A stretch of DNA of 64,000 nt from Mycolicibacterium phocaicum (GTDB taxonomy: Bacteria; Actinomycetota; Actinomycetes; Mycobacteriales; Mycobacteriaceae). The first letter of the stretch is position 1. Every line of letters begins with the position of its first letter. Below are positions 19,695 to 28,805 of this stretch, piece by piece. The stretch covers positions 2,728,001 to 2,792,000 of the forward strand of contig NZ_AP022616.1 in the NCBI RefSeq assembly GCF_010731115.1, written 5' to 3'. The notes under the pieces were generated by a model. That model was not told the origin of the DNA and did no database searches. It was given only the letters and a program-made list of their open reading frames with translations. The position numbers were made by a program, and so were the translations under genes.

Positions 19695-20744
19695 TCACCT
19701 CAGTCGCGGTGCCGCTTTCGCGCTGAAGAGCGGCAGGTCCAGATAGGTGGCGATACCCGGTTCCGCGGCACACACCGCCGGCACGGAGTTGACGCAGTGG
19801 GCGGCGGTGCCGACGACGCCGGGTTCGGGGCCGTCCTCTCCGACCAGTCCCTGAAAGCCCTTGATCGACACGGTGAAGTCCGGATTTCCCTTGACCTCCA
19901 TCTCGTAGCGTTGTCCTTCGGGACCGAAATCCCATGCCGGGTCGAGGTTTTCCTCACCCATGAACCAGTTGACGGTGACGCGCACGACGACCTCGTCGCC
20001 GACGACCGCCTCCCAGTGAAACTTGCGGGCGGCGACCTGGCCGGGCTGGATGGGGCCCAACGGTGAGTCGATCGGCGCGGTAGCCACCGCAACCTCTTGG
20101 CGCGCAACGATCTTCGGGTCGGCCTTGAACCCGAACTCGTCGACGCACATCCGGACGGCTTGGATGAAGCCACTGTCGAGCAGCTTCTGCATCGGCCCGG
20201 TGAGTGCCTTGTCCGGCGTTTCACCGAACCCCATCACGTGCCGCAGCACGTCGGGCGCCTCGTAGGTCCGCAGGTCCGAGAACTCTTCGGCCCGAACGAA
20301 AGTCACGCCGGTGGACATCACCGAGAACAGCAGCGGGAACTTCTCACTGATGCCGCCGGGCGCGATGCCGGTGCCGTGCAGCGTGGCGCCACCGGCCAGC
20401 GCGGCTTCCCGCATCGGCGCGCCCTGCTTCTCGCTCGGATATACCCAGCCGACCGGCGTCACCACGTTCTTGCCGGACCGCAGCAGTGCGGCGACCTCGT
20501 CGGGGTTGGCCATCAGCGGGGCGTAGATGACGGCGTCGGCCTCGAGCGCCAGGATGTCTTCGATGCTGTTGGTCGCGGTGACGCCCAGCGGCTCGACGCC
20601 GATGATCTCGCCAACATCCTTGCCGTTCTTGGCTTCCGAATGCACCCAACACCCGACGAGTTCCAGGTCCGGATGTTCCAGCACACCTTTGATGGCAGCG
20701 ACGCCGACGCCGCCGGTTGCCCACTGCACGACCCGCAACGCCAT
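19695..20744 (-). CDS. NAD(P)-dependent dehydrogenase, dihydrodipicolinate-reductase-like (Rv1059-like)
   Basis: This 349-aa protein has an N-terminal Rossmann fold (VVQWATGGVGVAAIKGV) of the dihydrodipicolinate reductase N-terminal type, followed by an alpha/beta domain resembling 2,4-diaminopentanoate dehydrogenases. Segments NVVTPVGWVYP and GTGIAPGGISEKFP fit this group. It lies upstream of fadD14 in the same order as Rv1059 and Rv1058 as recalled, although other genes now separate them. The true substrate in mycobacteria is unknown. Confidence 0.78.
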   Translation of the reverse strand: MALRVVQWATGGVGVAAIKGVLEHPDLELVGCWVHSEAKNGKDVGEIIGVEPLGVTATNSIEDILALEADAVIYAPLMANPDEVAALLRSGKNVVTPVGWVYPSEKQGAPMREAALAGGATLHGTGIAPGGISEKFPLLFSVMSTGVTFVRAEEFSDLRTYEAPDVLRHVMGFGETPDKALTGPMQKLLDSGFIQAVRMCVDEFGFKADPKIVARQEVAVATAPIDSPLGPIQPGQVAARKFHWEAVVGDEVVVRVTVNWFMGEENLDPAWDFGPEGQRYEMEVKGNPDFTVSIKGFQGLVGEDGPEPGVVGTAAHCVNSVPAVCAAEPGIATYLDLPLFSAKAAPRLR

Positions 20745-20883
20745 GAAACCTCCCGAGCACCGCCAGAACTAGAACACGTTCTAGGTTGTATACCACCGCC
20801 TCGGCGCCGGAGACCAGACCTTTGGGGTCTTGACTAAAAGCGCCGCGCGTGACTGAACTACAGGTAGTAACGAAAGGACTCCC

Positions 20884-22077
20884 ATGGCCAAGAATCGCGT
20901 GTTCGTCGTCGGCGTCGGCATGACCAAATTCGAGAAGCCCGGCAGCCGCGAGGGCTGGGACTACCCGCAGATGGCCAATGAGTCCGGCAACAAGGCCCTC
21001 GCCGATGCCGGCATCTCGTACGACCAGGTGGAGCAGGGCTACGTCGGCTACTGCTCCGGCGACTCGACGTCCGGCCAGCGCGCCCTGTACGAGCTGGGCA
21101 TGACGGGCATCCCGATCGTCAACGTCAACAACAACTGTTCGACGGGATCGACGGCGCTTTACCTTGCTGCACAAGCGATCCGAGGTGGTCTCGCGGACTG
21201 CACCATCGCGCTGGGGTTCGAGAAGATGCAGCCGGGTTCGCTTCAGGCGGGCGCGCAGGACCGCGAATCGCCGCTGGGCCGGCACGTCAAGGCCCTGGCC
21301 GAGATCGACGAGTTCGCCTTCCCCGTCGCGCCGTGGATGTTCGGCGCGGCCGGCCGCGAGCACATGAAAAAGTACGGCACCACCGCCGAGCACTTCGCGA
21401 AGATCGGCTACAAGAACCACAAGCATTCGGTCAACAACCCGTACGCGCAGTTCCAGGACGAGTACACGCTCGACGACATCCTGGGCGCCAAGATGATCTC
21501 CGATCCGCTGACCAAGCTGCAGTGCTCCCCCACCTCCGACGGTTCGGGCGCGGCGATCGTGGCCAGCGAGGCGTTCGTCGACAAGCACGGGCTGGCCTCG
21601 CAGGCCGTCGAGATCGTCGGCCAGGCCATGACCACCGACTTCGCCTCGACGTTCGACGGCAGTGCCGCCAACATCATCGGCTATGACATGAATGTCCAAG
21701 CCGCCCAGAAGGTTTACGACCAGTCCGGCCTCGGTCCCGAGGACTTCCAGGTCATCGAGCTGCACGACTGCTTCTCGGCCAACGAGCTCCTGCTGTACGA
21801 AGCCCTGGGGCTGTGCGGCGAGGGTGAGGCGCCGCGACTGATCGACGACAACGACACCACCTACGGCGGACGCTGGGTCGTCAACCCGTCGGGCGGCCTG
21901 ATCTCCAAGGGCCACCCGCTCGGCGCGACGGGCCTGGCCCAGTGCTCCGAGCTGACGTGGCAGCTGCGCGGCACCGCCGACAAGCGCCAGGTCGACGGCG
22001 TCACCGCGGCCCTGCAGCACAACATCGGCCTCGGCGGCGCCGCCGTCGTGACGGCCTACCAGCGCGCCGAGCGGTAG
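20884..22077 (+). CDS. Thiolase-like lipid-transfer protein (Ltp/SCP-x thiolase type)
   Basis: This 397-aa thiolase-superfamily protein of the lipid-transfer/SCP-x group is likely involved in sterol or branched side-chain shortening, where such enzymes cleave or form CoA thioesters. The nucleophile is Cys 85 in [11 protein letters not shown], the conserved [17 protein letters not shown] segment is present, and [11 protein letters not shown] supplies the histidine. The classical CxG second cysteine is replaced by GLGGAAVV, as usual in this branch. The ATG at 20884 has GAAAGGAC upstream. It closely resembles what I know of Ltp1-type proteins. Confidence 0.85.
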   Translation: MAKNRVFVVGVGMTKFEKPGSREGWDYPQMANESGNKALADAGISYDQVEQGYVGYCSGDSTSGQRALYELGMTGIPIVNVNNNCSTGSTALYLAAQAIRGGLADCTIALGFEKMQPGSLQAGAQDRESPLGRHVKALAEIDEFAFPVAPWMFGAAGREHMKKYGTTAEHFAKIGYKNHKHSVNNPYAQFQDEYTLDDILGAKMISDPLTKLQCSPTSDGSGAAIVASEAFVDKHGLASQAVEIVGQAMTTDFASTFDGSAANIIGYDMNVQAAQKVYDQSGLGPEDFQVIELHDCFSANELLLYEALGLCGEGEAPRLIDDNDTTYGGRWVVNPSGGLISKGHPLGATGLAQCSELTWQLRGTADKRQVDGVTAALQHNIGLGGAAVVTAYQRAER

Positions 22078-22087
22078 TCACCACCCC

Positions 22088-22148
22088 GCCGAAACGGTAT
22101 TCCAGCAGGTCCTTACTCGGACTTTTCCTGCTGGAATGCCGTTTCGGC
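22088..22148. terminator. Long bidirectional terminator-like inverted repeat
   Basis: A 22-bp stem with one G-U wobble closes a 17-nt loop. The left arm is 22088-22109 and the right arm 22127-22148. It lies between the convergent stops of the lipid-transfer gene (22077) and the TetR gene (22160), so it can terminate both. Confidence 0.8.
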
Positions 22149-22159
22149 GATAACGGCGG

Positions 22160-22765
22160 TCAGGGCGTGAACATGGCGTCGACGAGGCGCCGCAGCACCT
22201 GACGGGTCTCGCGGCGCGTCTTCTTCGGGTCGTCCGCGGTGGCGATGAGCATGGCCGCCTCGTCGAGGGCGCCAATCAGCACGTGCGCCAGCGCCCGCAC
22301 CGGTTGACGCGCCAGCTGGCCGGCCTTCATGGCCTCACTGAGCAGCTGTTCCGTCATGCCCAGGCTGTAGCGCTGGGCGACGTCGCGGAAGCCCGCCCAG
22401 CCAAGGACGCTCGGGGCATCGAGCAGGACCAGCTGACGCACCTCCGGGTCGCCGGAGACCTCCAGCCAGGCATCGACCGCGGCGCGGATGGCATCGGCCG
22501 GTGACGTCGCACCCGACGCCGCCACGATCGCCCCCATCCGGGCCATGACGTCCTCTTCCACCACTTCCACCACCGCCAGGAAAAGCGCTGCCTTGTCGGC
22601 GAATTGGTGATACATCGCGCCCCGGGTCACCCCCGCCGTCGTCGCGATCTCTGGTGTGCCCACCTCGGCATAACCACGCTCGCCCCACAGTCGCCGCGCA
22701 GCGACGATCAACGCTTCGCGGGTAGCCGCGGAGCGCTCCTCCTGAGTACGCCTCTTGTTTTCCAT
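22160..22765 (-). CDS. TetR-family transcriptional regulator
   Basis: This 201-aa regulator has a typical N-terminal TetR DNA-binding domain: AREALIVAARRLWGERGYAEVGTPEIA, then the recognition helix region TTAGVTRGAMYHQFADKAALF (about 44-64). The ligand-binding half is helical, with DEAAMLIATADD near the C-terminus. It is divergent from an alpha/beta hydrolase with 62 bp between starts, and that gap contains a repeated site, so it probably controls itself and the hydrolase. Confidence 0.9.
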   Translation of the reverse strand: MENKRRTQEERSAATREALIVAARRLWGERGYAEVGTPEIATTAGVTRGAMYHQFADKAALFLAVVEVVEEDVMARMGAIVAASGATSPADAIRAAVDAWLEVSGDPEVRQLVLLDAPSVLGWAGFRDVAQRYSLGMTEQLLSEAMKAGQLARQPVRALAHVLIGALDEAAMLIATADDPKKTRRETRQVLRRLVDAMFTP

Positions 22766-22769
22766 ACAC

Positions 22770-22805
22770 CCTGTTGGTAAGTTGCGGACAGCCTGTTTGT
22801 AACTG
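22770..22805. promoter_or_regulatory. Two direct repeats, candidate TetR operator
   Basis: CCTGTTGGTAAGTTG (22770-22784) and CCTGTTTGTAACTG (22792-22805) are direct repeats with starts 22 bp apart, about two helical turns. Each contains a short dyad (GTT-N3-AAC in the second). They sit between the TetR start and the hydrolase start. TetR operators are usually one inverted repeat, so a side-by-side pair is worth testing. Confidence 0.6.
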
Positions 22806-22827
22806 AGTATCGAGCTAGGAGTGCTCC

Positions 22828-23658
22828 ATGTCGATCATCGAGATTAACGCCGGAACCATCCATTTCGAGGAATTCGGACCGAAGGACGGCAGGCCCGTCG
22901 TCTTTGTGCACGGATACATGATGGGTGGGCAGCTGTGGCGCGGTGTCGCCGCGCGACTGGCCGAACGCGGCCTGCGGTGCATCGCCCCGACCTGGCCGCT
23001 CGGCGCGCATCCCGAACCGCTGCGCCCGGGCGCCGACCGGAGCATCCACGGCGTCGCGCGCATCGTCGCCGACACCATGGCCGCACTCGACCTCGACGAC
23101 GTCGTCATCGTCGGCAATGACACCGGCGGTGTGGTCACGCAACTGGTCGCGGTCCACCACCCGGAGCGCATCGGCGCCATGGTGCTGACGAGTTGCGATG
23201 CGTTCGAACACTTTCCGCCACCGATCCTCAAGCCACTGATCGCCGCGTCGCAGTCGAAGGCGCTGTTCCGTGCGGGGTCTCAGGTGTTCCGGATCCCGTT
23301 GGTGCGCAAGCGCGCCTACGCCGGGCTCGCGTATACCGACTTCGACGCCCTGACTCGGGAGTGGGTGCACAACACGCAGTCCAAACCCGCTGTCGCCGAG
23401 GATCTCCGCGTGTTCACCAGCTCTCTGCGCACCGAGGTCACCACCGGAGTCGCGGCGCGGCTGCACGAGTTCGACAAGCCGACGCTCATCGCCTGGTCGG
23501 CCGACGACGAGTTGTTCGAAGTCGAGGACGGCGAGAAGCTGGCGATGATCATCCCCAACGCCCGCCTCGAAATCCTCGACGGCGCAAAGACATTCTCGAT
23601 GCTCGATCGCCCGGACCGCCTCGCCGACCTCATGTCGACCCTCGCAGTGCGCGCCTAG
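22828..23658 (+). CDS. Alpha/beta hydrolase with aspartate nucleophile
   Basis: This 276-aa alpha/beta hydrolase has the oxyanion segment FVHGYMMGG (about 25-33) and a nucleophile elbow GNDTGG in which aspartate stands where esterases have serine, as in haloalkane dehalogenase and epoxide hydrolase relatives. A helper acidic pair lies in WSADDELF. At the usual catalytic histidine position the sequence reads GAKTFSMLDRPD, with Thr where His is expected. The start has AGGAGTGC upstream. It is divergent from the TetR gene. Whether it is catalytic is open. Confidence 0.85.
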   Translation: MSIIEINAGTIHFEEFGPKDGRPVVFVHGYMMGGQLWRGVAARLAERGLRCIAPTWPLGAHPEPLRPGADRSIHGVARIVADTMAALDLDDVVIVGNDTGGVVTQLVAVHHPERIGAMVLTSCDAFEHFPPPILKPLIAASQSKALFRAGSQVFRIPLVRKRAYAGLAYTDFDALTREWVHNTQSKPAVAEDLRVFTSSLRTEVTTGVAARLHEFDKPTLIAWSADDELFEVEDGEKLAMIIPNARLEILDGAKTFSMLDRPDRLADLMSTLAVRA

Positions 23659-23673
23659 CCGCGAGCTGGGGTA

Positions 23674-23692
23674 CCTCCCGCTTGCGGGGGAG
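23674..23692. repeat. Short GC hairpin (CTCCCGC/GCGGGGGAG)
   Basis: A small stem-loop within GGTACCTCCCGCTTGCGGGG lies between the convergent hydrolase and fadD14 stops. It may be a weak terminator. The motif looks like a dispersed mycobacterial repeat I have seen between convergent genes, but this is not verified. Confidence 0.5.
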
Positions 23693-23700
23693 CGAGGGAA

Positions 23701-25329
23701 CTAGATCGTGACGACGTCGTAGACGCCGTCGGCGTACCGGGCGCGGATGGTCTTCTTGTCATACTTGCCGACGCTGGTGCGCGGCACCTGCTCGATGAAC
23801 GTCCAGCGCTCGGGCAGCCACCAGCGAACCACCTTGTCCGCCAAGAATTCTCGAAGTTCGTCAGGTGTGGCCGAAGCGCCCTCGTGCAGCACCACGGCGA
23901 CCAGCGGTCGCTCCTGCCAGCGGTCGTCGGGCACCGCGACCACGGCGGCTTCCAGCACCGCGGGGTGCGCGACCAGATGGTTCTCCAACTCGACCGACGA
24001 TATCCACTCACCGCCGGACTTGATGACGTCCTTGGCCCGGTCGGTGAGGGTGACGAACCCGCAGTCGTCGATGCGTCCGACGTCGCCCGTGCGCAGCCAG
24101 CCGCTGTCGAACTTGCTCGCGTCGTAGCCCAGGTAGTAGCTGCCGGTGATCCATGGTCCGCGAATCTCGATCTCCCCCACGGCTTCTCCGTCGCGGGGCA
24201 GCGGGGCGCCGGCGTCGTCGACGATCCGGATCTCGACACCACACATGGGCCGCCCGGCGGTCGCCCGGCTCTTCCAATACTCGTCCTCGGACACGTTCGG
24301 GAGCGGCTTGGCAGTGGTCGCCAGCGGCGAGGTCTCGGTCATCCCCCAGGCCTGGCGGATGTGGACGCCGTACCGTTCCTGGAAGATGCGCATCATCGAC
24401 TGCGGCACCGCCGAACCCCCGCAGCCCACGATCCGTAGCGACGAGATGTCATGGCCCGGGTTCTTTTCCAGACAGTTCATCACGTCGTTCCAGATCGTCG
24501 GCACGGCGCAGGCGATCGTCGGGCGAGAGGTCTCGATGAGGTTGATCAGTGAAGTGCCGTCCAGGAACCGGTCCGGCATGACCAGGTCGGCGCCCGCCAT
24601 CAGCGCGGCGTACGGCAGTCCCCAGGCGTTGGCGTGGAACATCGGCACGATGGGGAGCGCCACGTCGTCGCTGCCGACGTCCAGCGCGTTGCTGGTGCAC
24701 GTTGCCATGGCATGCAGGAAGCTCGAACGATGGCTGTAGACAACGCCTTTCGGGTTGCCGGTGGTGCCGCTGGTGTAACACATCGCGGCTGCGGAGCGCT
24801 CGTCGATTTCCGGCCAGTCCAAGTCCTCGGATTGGGCGGCCAACAGCTCGTCGTACCGCAGCACGGTCTTGCCCGCGTTCTCCAGTGGCCCCAAATCCCC
24901 TGCGCCGATGGCGATTACCGTGTGCACCGTCTTCATCTGCGGTAGTACCGGGGCGAGCTGGGCAGTCAGCGAGAGGTCGGCGATGACGATCTGGTCCTCG
25001 GCCTCGTTGGCGATGTACGCGATCTGTTCGGGCGACAACCGGATGTTGAGGGTGTGCAGCACCGCACCCATCGACGGAATGGCCAGGTAGGCCACGGTGT
25101 GTTCGGCGTTGTTCCACATGAACGTGGCCACCCGCTGGTCCCCGGTGATGCCGAGACCCCGCAGCGCGTTGGCCAGCCGTCCGGATTGCCGGCCGACTTC
25201 GCCATACGTCATGGTGCGGTACTGCCCGCCGCCGAGCGCCGTGGTGACGGTTCGGCAGGAGTTCTGGCCCGTCGCGTGCCGCATGATCGTGGCGATGGTG
25301 AGCGGGGCGTCCTGCATCGTACTGAGCAT
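23701..25329 (-). CDS. fadD14: Fatty-acyl-CoA ligase FadD14
   Basis: This acyl-CoA synthetase (ANL superfamily, 542 aa) activates fatty acids via acyl-AMP. The AMP-binding P-loop YTSGTTGNPKGV, the motif AWGMTETSP, the hinge-region WLRTGDVGRID, and the C-terminal lysine in SVGKYDKK are all present. The start at ATG 25329 gives 542 residues, against 543 recalled for FadD14 (Rv1058); the upstream open frame is probably non-coding. It lies between the Rv1059-like and Rv1057-like genes, as in M. tuberculosis. Confidence 0.9.
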   Translation of the reverse strand: MLSTMQDAPLTIATIMRHATGQNSCRTVTTALGGGQYRTMTYGEVGRQSGRLANALRGLGITGDQRVATFMWNNAEHTVAYLAIPSMGAVLHTLNIRLSPEQIAYIANEAEDQIVIADLSLTAQLAPVLPQMKTVHTVIAIGAGDLGPLENAGKTVLRYDELLAAQSEDLDWPEIDERSAAAMCYTSGTTGNPKGVVYSHRSSFLHAMATCTSNALDVGSDDVALPIVPMFHANAWGLPYAALMAGADLVMPDRFLDGTSLINLIETSRPTIACAVPTIWNDVMNCLEKNPGHDISSLRIVGCGGSAVPQSMMRIFQERYGVHIRQAWGMTETSPLATTAKPLPNVSEDEYWKSRATAGRPMCGVEIRIVDDAGAPLPRDGEAVGEIEIRGPWITGSYYLGYDASKFDSGWLRTGDVGRIDDCGFVTLTDRAKDVIKSGGEWISSVELENHLVAHPAVLEAAVVAVPDDRWQERPLVAVVLHEGASATPDELREFLADKVVRWWLPERWTFIEQVPRTSVGKYDKKTIRARYADGVYDVVTI

Positions 25330-25429
25330 CGTGAATTTCGCCTCTGGGTTGCTGCCGCTGGGATGTCGAGATGCTAGCCGACCATGCCAGGTAGGAGGAT
25401 GATTAGCGTTGGCACGACAGGAGAAAATC

Positions 25430-25747
25430 ATGCGCAGGATTTGGACGCTCGCCACGGCGACAATCGGGGGTGCCCTGACGATGCTCGCGCCGGCGGGATT
25501 GGCCGCCGCCGAATCGGCGCAGGACACGATCAACCGGCTGCAGTCCGAGGGCTACGTGGTCACGATCGACAAGCTCGGGACCGCGCCGGTGTCGGAGTGC
25601 ACGGTGACCAGTGTGCGCAATCCGCAACAGACGACCCAGTTGGTGCCGTGGGTCGGCCCCGGCCTGGGCCGCAACAGCAATTCGATCCTGCTGCCGCAGA
25701 CCAGCAGGACCATTTCGGTGTCGCTGGACTGCACGGGCACGCACTAG
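25430..25747 (+). CDS. Small secreted protein, unknown
   Basis: This 105-aa protein has a signal peptide (MRRIWTLATATIGGALTML, Ala-rich region, cleavage near LAAAES at about 26) and a mature part with two cysteines (SECTVTSV and SLDCTGTH) that could form a disulfide. The ATG at 25430 has AGGAG 6 nt upstream. It resembles short mycobacterial exported proteins beginning DTINRLQSEGYVV, whose role is unknown. It is followed by a strong terminator. Confidence 0.82.
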   Translation: MRRIWTLATATIGGALTMLAPAGLAAAESAQDTINRLQSEGYVVTIDKLGTAPVSECTVTSVRNPQQTTQLVPWVGPGLGRNSNSILLPQTSRTISVSLDCTGTH

Positions 25748-25759
25748 CCCCACGAACGC

Positions 25760-25793
25760 AAGAACGCCCCCGCTGGCAGGCGGGGGCGTTCTT
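25760..25793. terminator. Strong terminator hairpin
   Basis: A perfect 14-bp stem (AAGAACGCCCCCGC paired with its complement) closes a 6-nt loop and is followed by TTGTT. It lies between the stop of the small secreted protein and the convergent beta-propeller gene, so it can serve both. Confidence 0.88.
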
Positions 25794-25803
25794 TGTTGGT
25801 CGA

Positions 25804-26970
25804 TCAGACGGTCGCGGGCTCCAGCGCGCGCACCTCGCGCATGGCGACGGGCTTGCTCGCCATGAACTGCGAGTAGAGCAGCGGTTTGGGGGCCTCGACG
25901 GCGACCGAGGTGACGTCACCGGCGACGTCCGCGACGTACAGCGTCGATCCGTCACGGCTGACGGTGACGCAGGACGGCTGGACGTCCGCGGCGATGGTGT
26001 CGACGACCGTGTTGGTCTGGGTGCAGAACACCGAGACCCGGTTGTAGTCGACGACGTAGGCACGGGTGCCGTCGGCGCCGAGCACCAGCTGGGTCGGCGT
26101 GTCACCGACGGCGAAACGCCCGGTCACGCGACCGGCGGCCAGGTCGACGACGTGCACCTCACCGCGGGCGGTCAGGTCCGAGGTCAGCACGTAGGCGGTG
26201 TTGTCCGGGCCGAGCGCCAGGCTGCGGATCGGAGCACCGATGACGATGGTGTTGCGAATGCGCGCGGTCTCGGTGTCGACGACGACCAGCTGGCTGCCCA
26301 CCTCGTCGGTGGTGGCGACGTAGAGCCGGTGACCGGTGTGGTCGACCGCGAGGGCGTCGATGCTGATGGCGGCACCGGTCGCGATCTCGATGGTGCCGAC
26401 GCGGTCGGCGGTGATGTCGATGACGGCGACGTCGATGTACGCATCACCGGCGCGACCCGCGAAGACGCGCTTGCCGTCGGGGCTGACGGCGAGGGCGCTG
26501 ACGCCGGAGGCCAGCGGGTAGGCGGCGAGCTCAGCACCGGTGGCGACGTCGATGACGGCGATGCCGTCGAACTCCGCACCGGACACGGCGACGTAGGCCC
26601 GATCGTCGGTGGCGACGACCGCGAACGGCTCACCGTCGACGGCGATATCGCGGATGCTGCGGCTGCGGGGCTCGATCAGCGACACCATGTTGTCGGCGTA
26701 GCTGGTCGCGACCAACTGGCCCGCGCTCTCGGCGATGTCGGCAATGGTGCCGCGGCCAATCTGCGCGATGTCCATGGTTCCGCGCAGCGCCCGGGCGCCG
26801 GCCCGCTTCGCTTTTGCACGAGCGTTATTATTTGCCACGATCTTCGGTACCTCCGCCAGCGCGGCAACGCGCCGGTAGTCGATTTCCCGTTCGGGTGCGC
26901 CCGGATGAGCGCTGCTTTCAAGAAGTGTAGTGACCGCCACCGACATTCCGGACAGCTTCAGCGACGCCAC
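25804..26970 (-). CDS. Seven-bladed beta-propeller protein (Rv1057-like)
   Basis: This 388-aa protein is built from repeated YVTN-type blades, such as GIAVIDVATGAELAAYPLA, GVSALAVSPDGKRVFAGRAG, QLVVVDTETARI and PSCVTVSRDGSTLYVADVAG. The first 60 residues are non-repeat and basic, with no clear signal peptide. The GTG at 26970 is used; ATG 26946 is possible. Length and neighbours (fadD14) match Rv1057, which in M. tuberculosis is a stress-responsive, MprA-regulated gene; similar regulation here is inference. The region upstream is AT-rich. Confidence 0.85.
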   Translation of the reverse strand: MASLKLSGMSVAVTTLLESSAHPGAPEREIDYRRVAALAEVPKIVANNNARAKAKRAGARALRGTMDIAQIGRGTIADIAESAGQLVATSYADNMVSLIEPRSRSIRDIAVDGEPFAVVATDDRAYVAVSGAEFDGIAVIDVATGAELAAYPLASGVSALAVSPDGKRVFAGRAGDAYIDVAVIDITADRVGTIEIATGAAISIDALAVDHTGHRLYVATTDEVGSQLVVVDTETARIRNTIVIGAPIRSLALGPDNTAYVLTSDLTARGEVHVVDLAAGRVTGRFAVGDTPTQLVLGADGTRAYVVDYNRVSVFCTQTNTVVDTIAADVQPSCVTVSRDGSTLYVADVAGDVTSVAVEAPKPLLYSQFMASKPVAMREVRALEPATV

Positions 26971-27329
26971 GTCACGAATTGATCAGAGGCTCTTAGGAGT
27001 TACTTATGTTGCGAATTGTTATGCACTTGTTATCAATGGCGATCGATGCTCCCACCTGCTAAAACATCGGTCAATTTAAATTTGAGCAAACAAAGGTCGA
27101 CCTCATTTCTGAGCGTTTCGAAACACGGATTCCTGACATTCCCAGACAAAGTGAGCTAAACATCACACCGCGACACGAACGCCTTCTATCCCATCCGTCC
27201 CATCTGCACGATAGAACTCAGGCTCCACTTCTGTGCATCAAGATCGGGACAGCGCCGAGGCCCACCTGAAGTGGGCCCCGGATTCGCTGTTATCGACGAA
27301 TTCACATTTTGTTCACGACGAGACGGCCG
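26971..27329. other. AT-rich intergenic region, no gene recognised
   Basis: No coding sequence is supported in about 360 bp. The part from 26990 to 27180 is AT-rich, e.g. GGTCAATTTAAATTTGAGC, and presumably carries the promoter and regulator sites of the beta-propeller gene. A 7-bp stem hairpin (GGCCCAC/GTGGGCC, 27259-27277) lies 50 bp beyond the dctA stop and may terminate it. Confidence 0.55.
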
Positions 27330-28661
27330 TCACACCGACGTTGCCGACGGGCTCTGCGTCTCCACGTCGACCATCGTCAGTTCGTCGAACGGATCGCCGC
27401 CGCTCAGCACGGCGTCGGCCTTTGCCCGGTCGAGCGTCCCGGTCCACGAGCCGATCAGAACGGTGGCAACCGCGTTACCCGAGAAGTTGGTGACGGCCCG
27501 CGCCTCCGACATGAACCGGTCGATGCCGACGATCAGGCCGACGCCGTCCAGCAGGTCGGGCCGGTGACTCTGCAGGCCGCCGGCCAGCGTTGCGAGGCCC
27601 GCGCCCGTGACCCCGGCAGCGCCCTTGGAGGCGACGATCATGAACGCCAGCAGCGCCAACTGCTCCCCGATCGCCATCGGCCGCCCCATGGCGTCGGCGA
27701 TGAACAGCGCCGCCATGGTCAGGTAGATGGCGGTCCCGTCGAGGTTGAACGAGTAGCCGGTCGGCACCACGACGCCGACGGTGCTGCGGTCCACGCCCAG
27801 GTGCTCCATCTTGGCGATCAGCCGAGGTAGCGCCGACTCCGACGACGACGTCGAGAAGATCAGCAGGTATTCGCGCGCCAGGTAGCGGACCAGCCGGAAG
27901 ATCGACATCCGCGTCACCGACCACAGCACCACGCCGAGCACACCGAAGACGAAGACGACGCAGGTCACGTAGAACCCGAGCATCAGGGTCAGCAGCTGGG
28001 TGACCGCGCGCCAGCCGGTCTGGCCGACGACGCCGGCCATGGCGCCGAACGCGCCGATCGGCGCCAGCCACAGGATCATGATCAGGACCCGGAACACCAG
28101 TTTCTGCAGGTGCTCGACGCCCCGCAGGACGGGTTCACCCGCAGTGCCCATCGCCTGCACGGCGAAGCCGACGAGCAGCGCGATGAACAGCGCCTGCAGC
28201 ACGTTTCCACTGGTCAGCGCAGACAACAGCGTCTCGGGGATGATGTGCGAGACGAAGTCCATGAGGCCGCCGGCCTCATGCGCCTTCTGGGCCAGTTTCG
28301 CGCCCTGACCGGTTGCCTGCGCCGACAGGTGCAGGCCCGATCCGGGGCTCAGCAGGTTGCCGACGACCAATCCGATCGCCAGCGCCACCGTCGACATCAC
28401 CAGGAAGTAGGCGAGCGACAGGCCACCGATCTTGCCGACCGTCGCGGCTTTGCGCACCGAGCCGATGCCCAGCACGATCGTGCAGAAGATGACCGGCGTG
28501 ATCATCATCTTGATCAGGTTGACGAACAGGGTGCCGAGGACCGCGATGTCCTTGCCCACCCCCGGCGCGATGAGGCCGACGGCCACACCGCCGACCACGG
28601 CGACGAGCACCGCGATGTACAGCCAATGGGTGCGGTCGCGACGGGGCGCTTGATCAGTCAT
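27330..28661 (-). CDS. dctA: C4-dicarboxylate/cation symporter DctA
   Basis: This 443-aa member of the dicarboxylate/amino acid:cation symporter family imports succinate, fumarate or malate. Diagnostic sequences are the serine-rich re-entrant loop FSTSSSESALPRL, PTGYSFNLDGTAIYLT and the second hairpin region SKGAAGVTGAG. About eight transmembrane helices are visible, starting at 17-39. The ATG at 28661 has GGAGGA about 9 nt upstream; the longer open frame to 28754 is not supported. It is divergent from a CitA/DcuS-type two-component system 144 bp away, its probable regulator. Confidence 0.9.
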   Translation of the reverse strand: MTDQAPRRDRTHWLYIAVLVAVVGGVAVGLIAPGVGKDIAVLGTLFVNLIKMMITPVIFCTIVLGIGSVRKAATVGKIGGLSLAYFLVMSTVALAIGLVVGNLLSPGSGLHLSAQATGQGAKLAQKAHEAGGLMDFVSHIIPETLLSALTSGNVLQALFIALLVGFAVQAMGTAGEPVLRGVEHLQKLVFRVLIMILWLAPIGAFGAMAGVVGQTGWRAVTQLLTLMLGFYVTCVVFVFGVLGVVLWSVTRMSIFRLVRYLAREYLLIFSTSSSESALPRLIAKMEHLGVDRSTVGVVVPTGYSFNLDGTAIYLTMAALFIADAMGRPMAIGEQLALLAFMIVASKGAAGVTGAGLATLAGGLQSHRPDLLDGVGLIVGIDRFMSEARAVTNFSGNAVATVLIGSWTGTLDRAKADAVLSGGDPFDELTMVDVETQSPSATSV

Positions 28662-28805
28662 GTCGGGCAGTCCTCCGGCCTCGATGTCGAAAACTTCTGC
28701 AAGGATGTTGGTCCAGAACGTGAGGCACGTCACGCATATGTTCATTTCGTTCACGGAAGTTCACCGCGCACGCCACGAGCAGGCGGATTACAGAAGGACG
28801 CAGTG

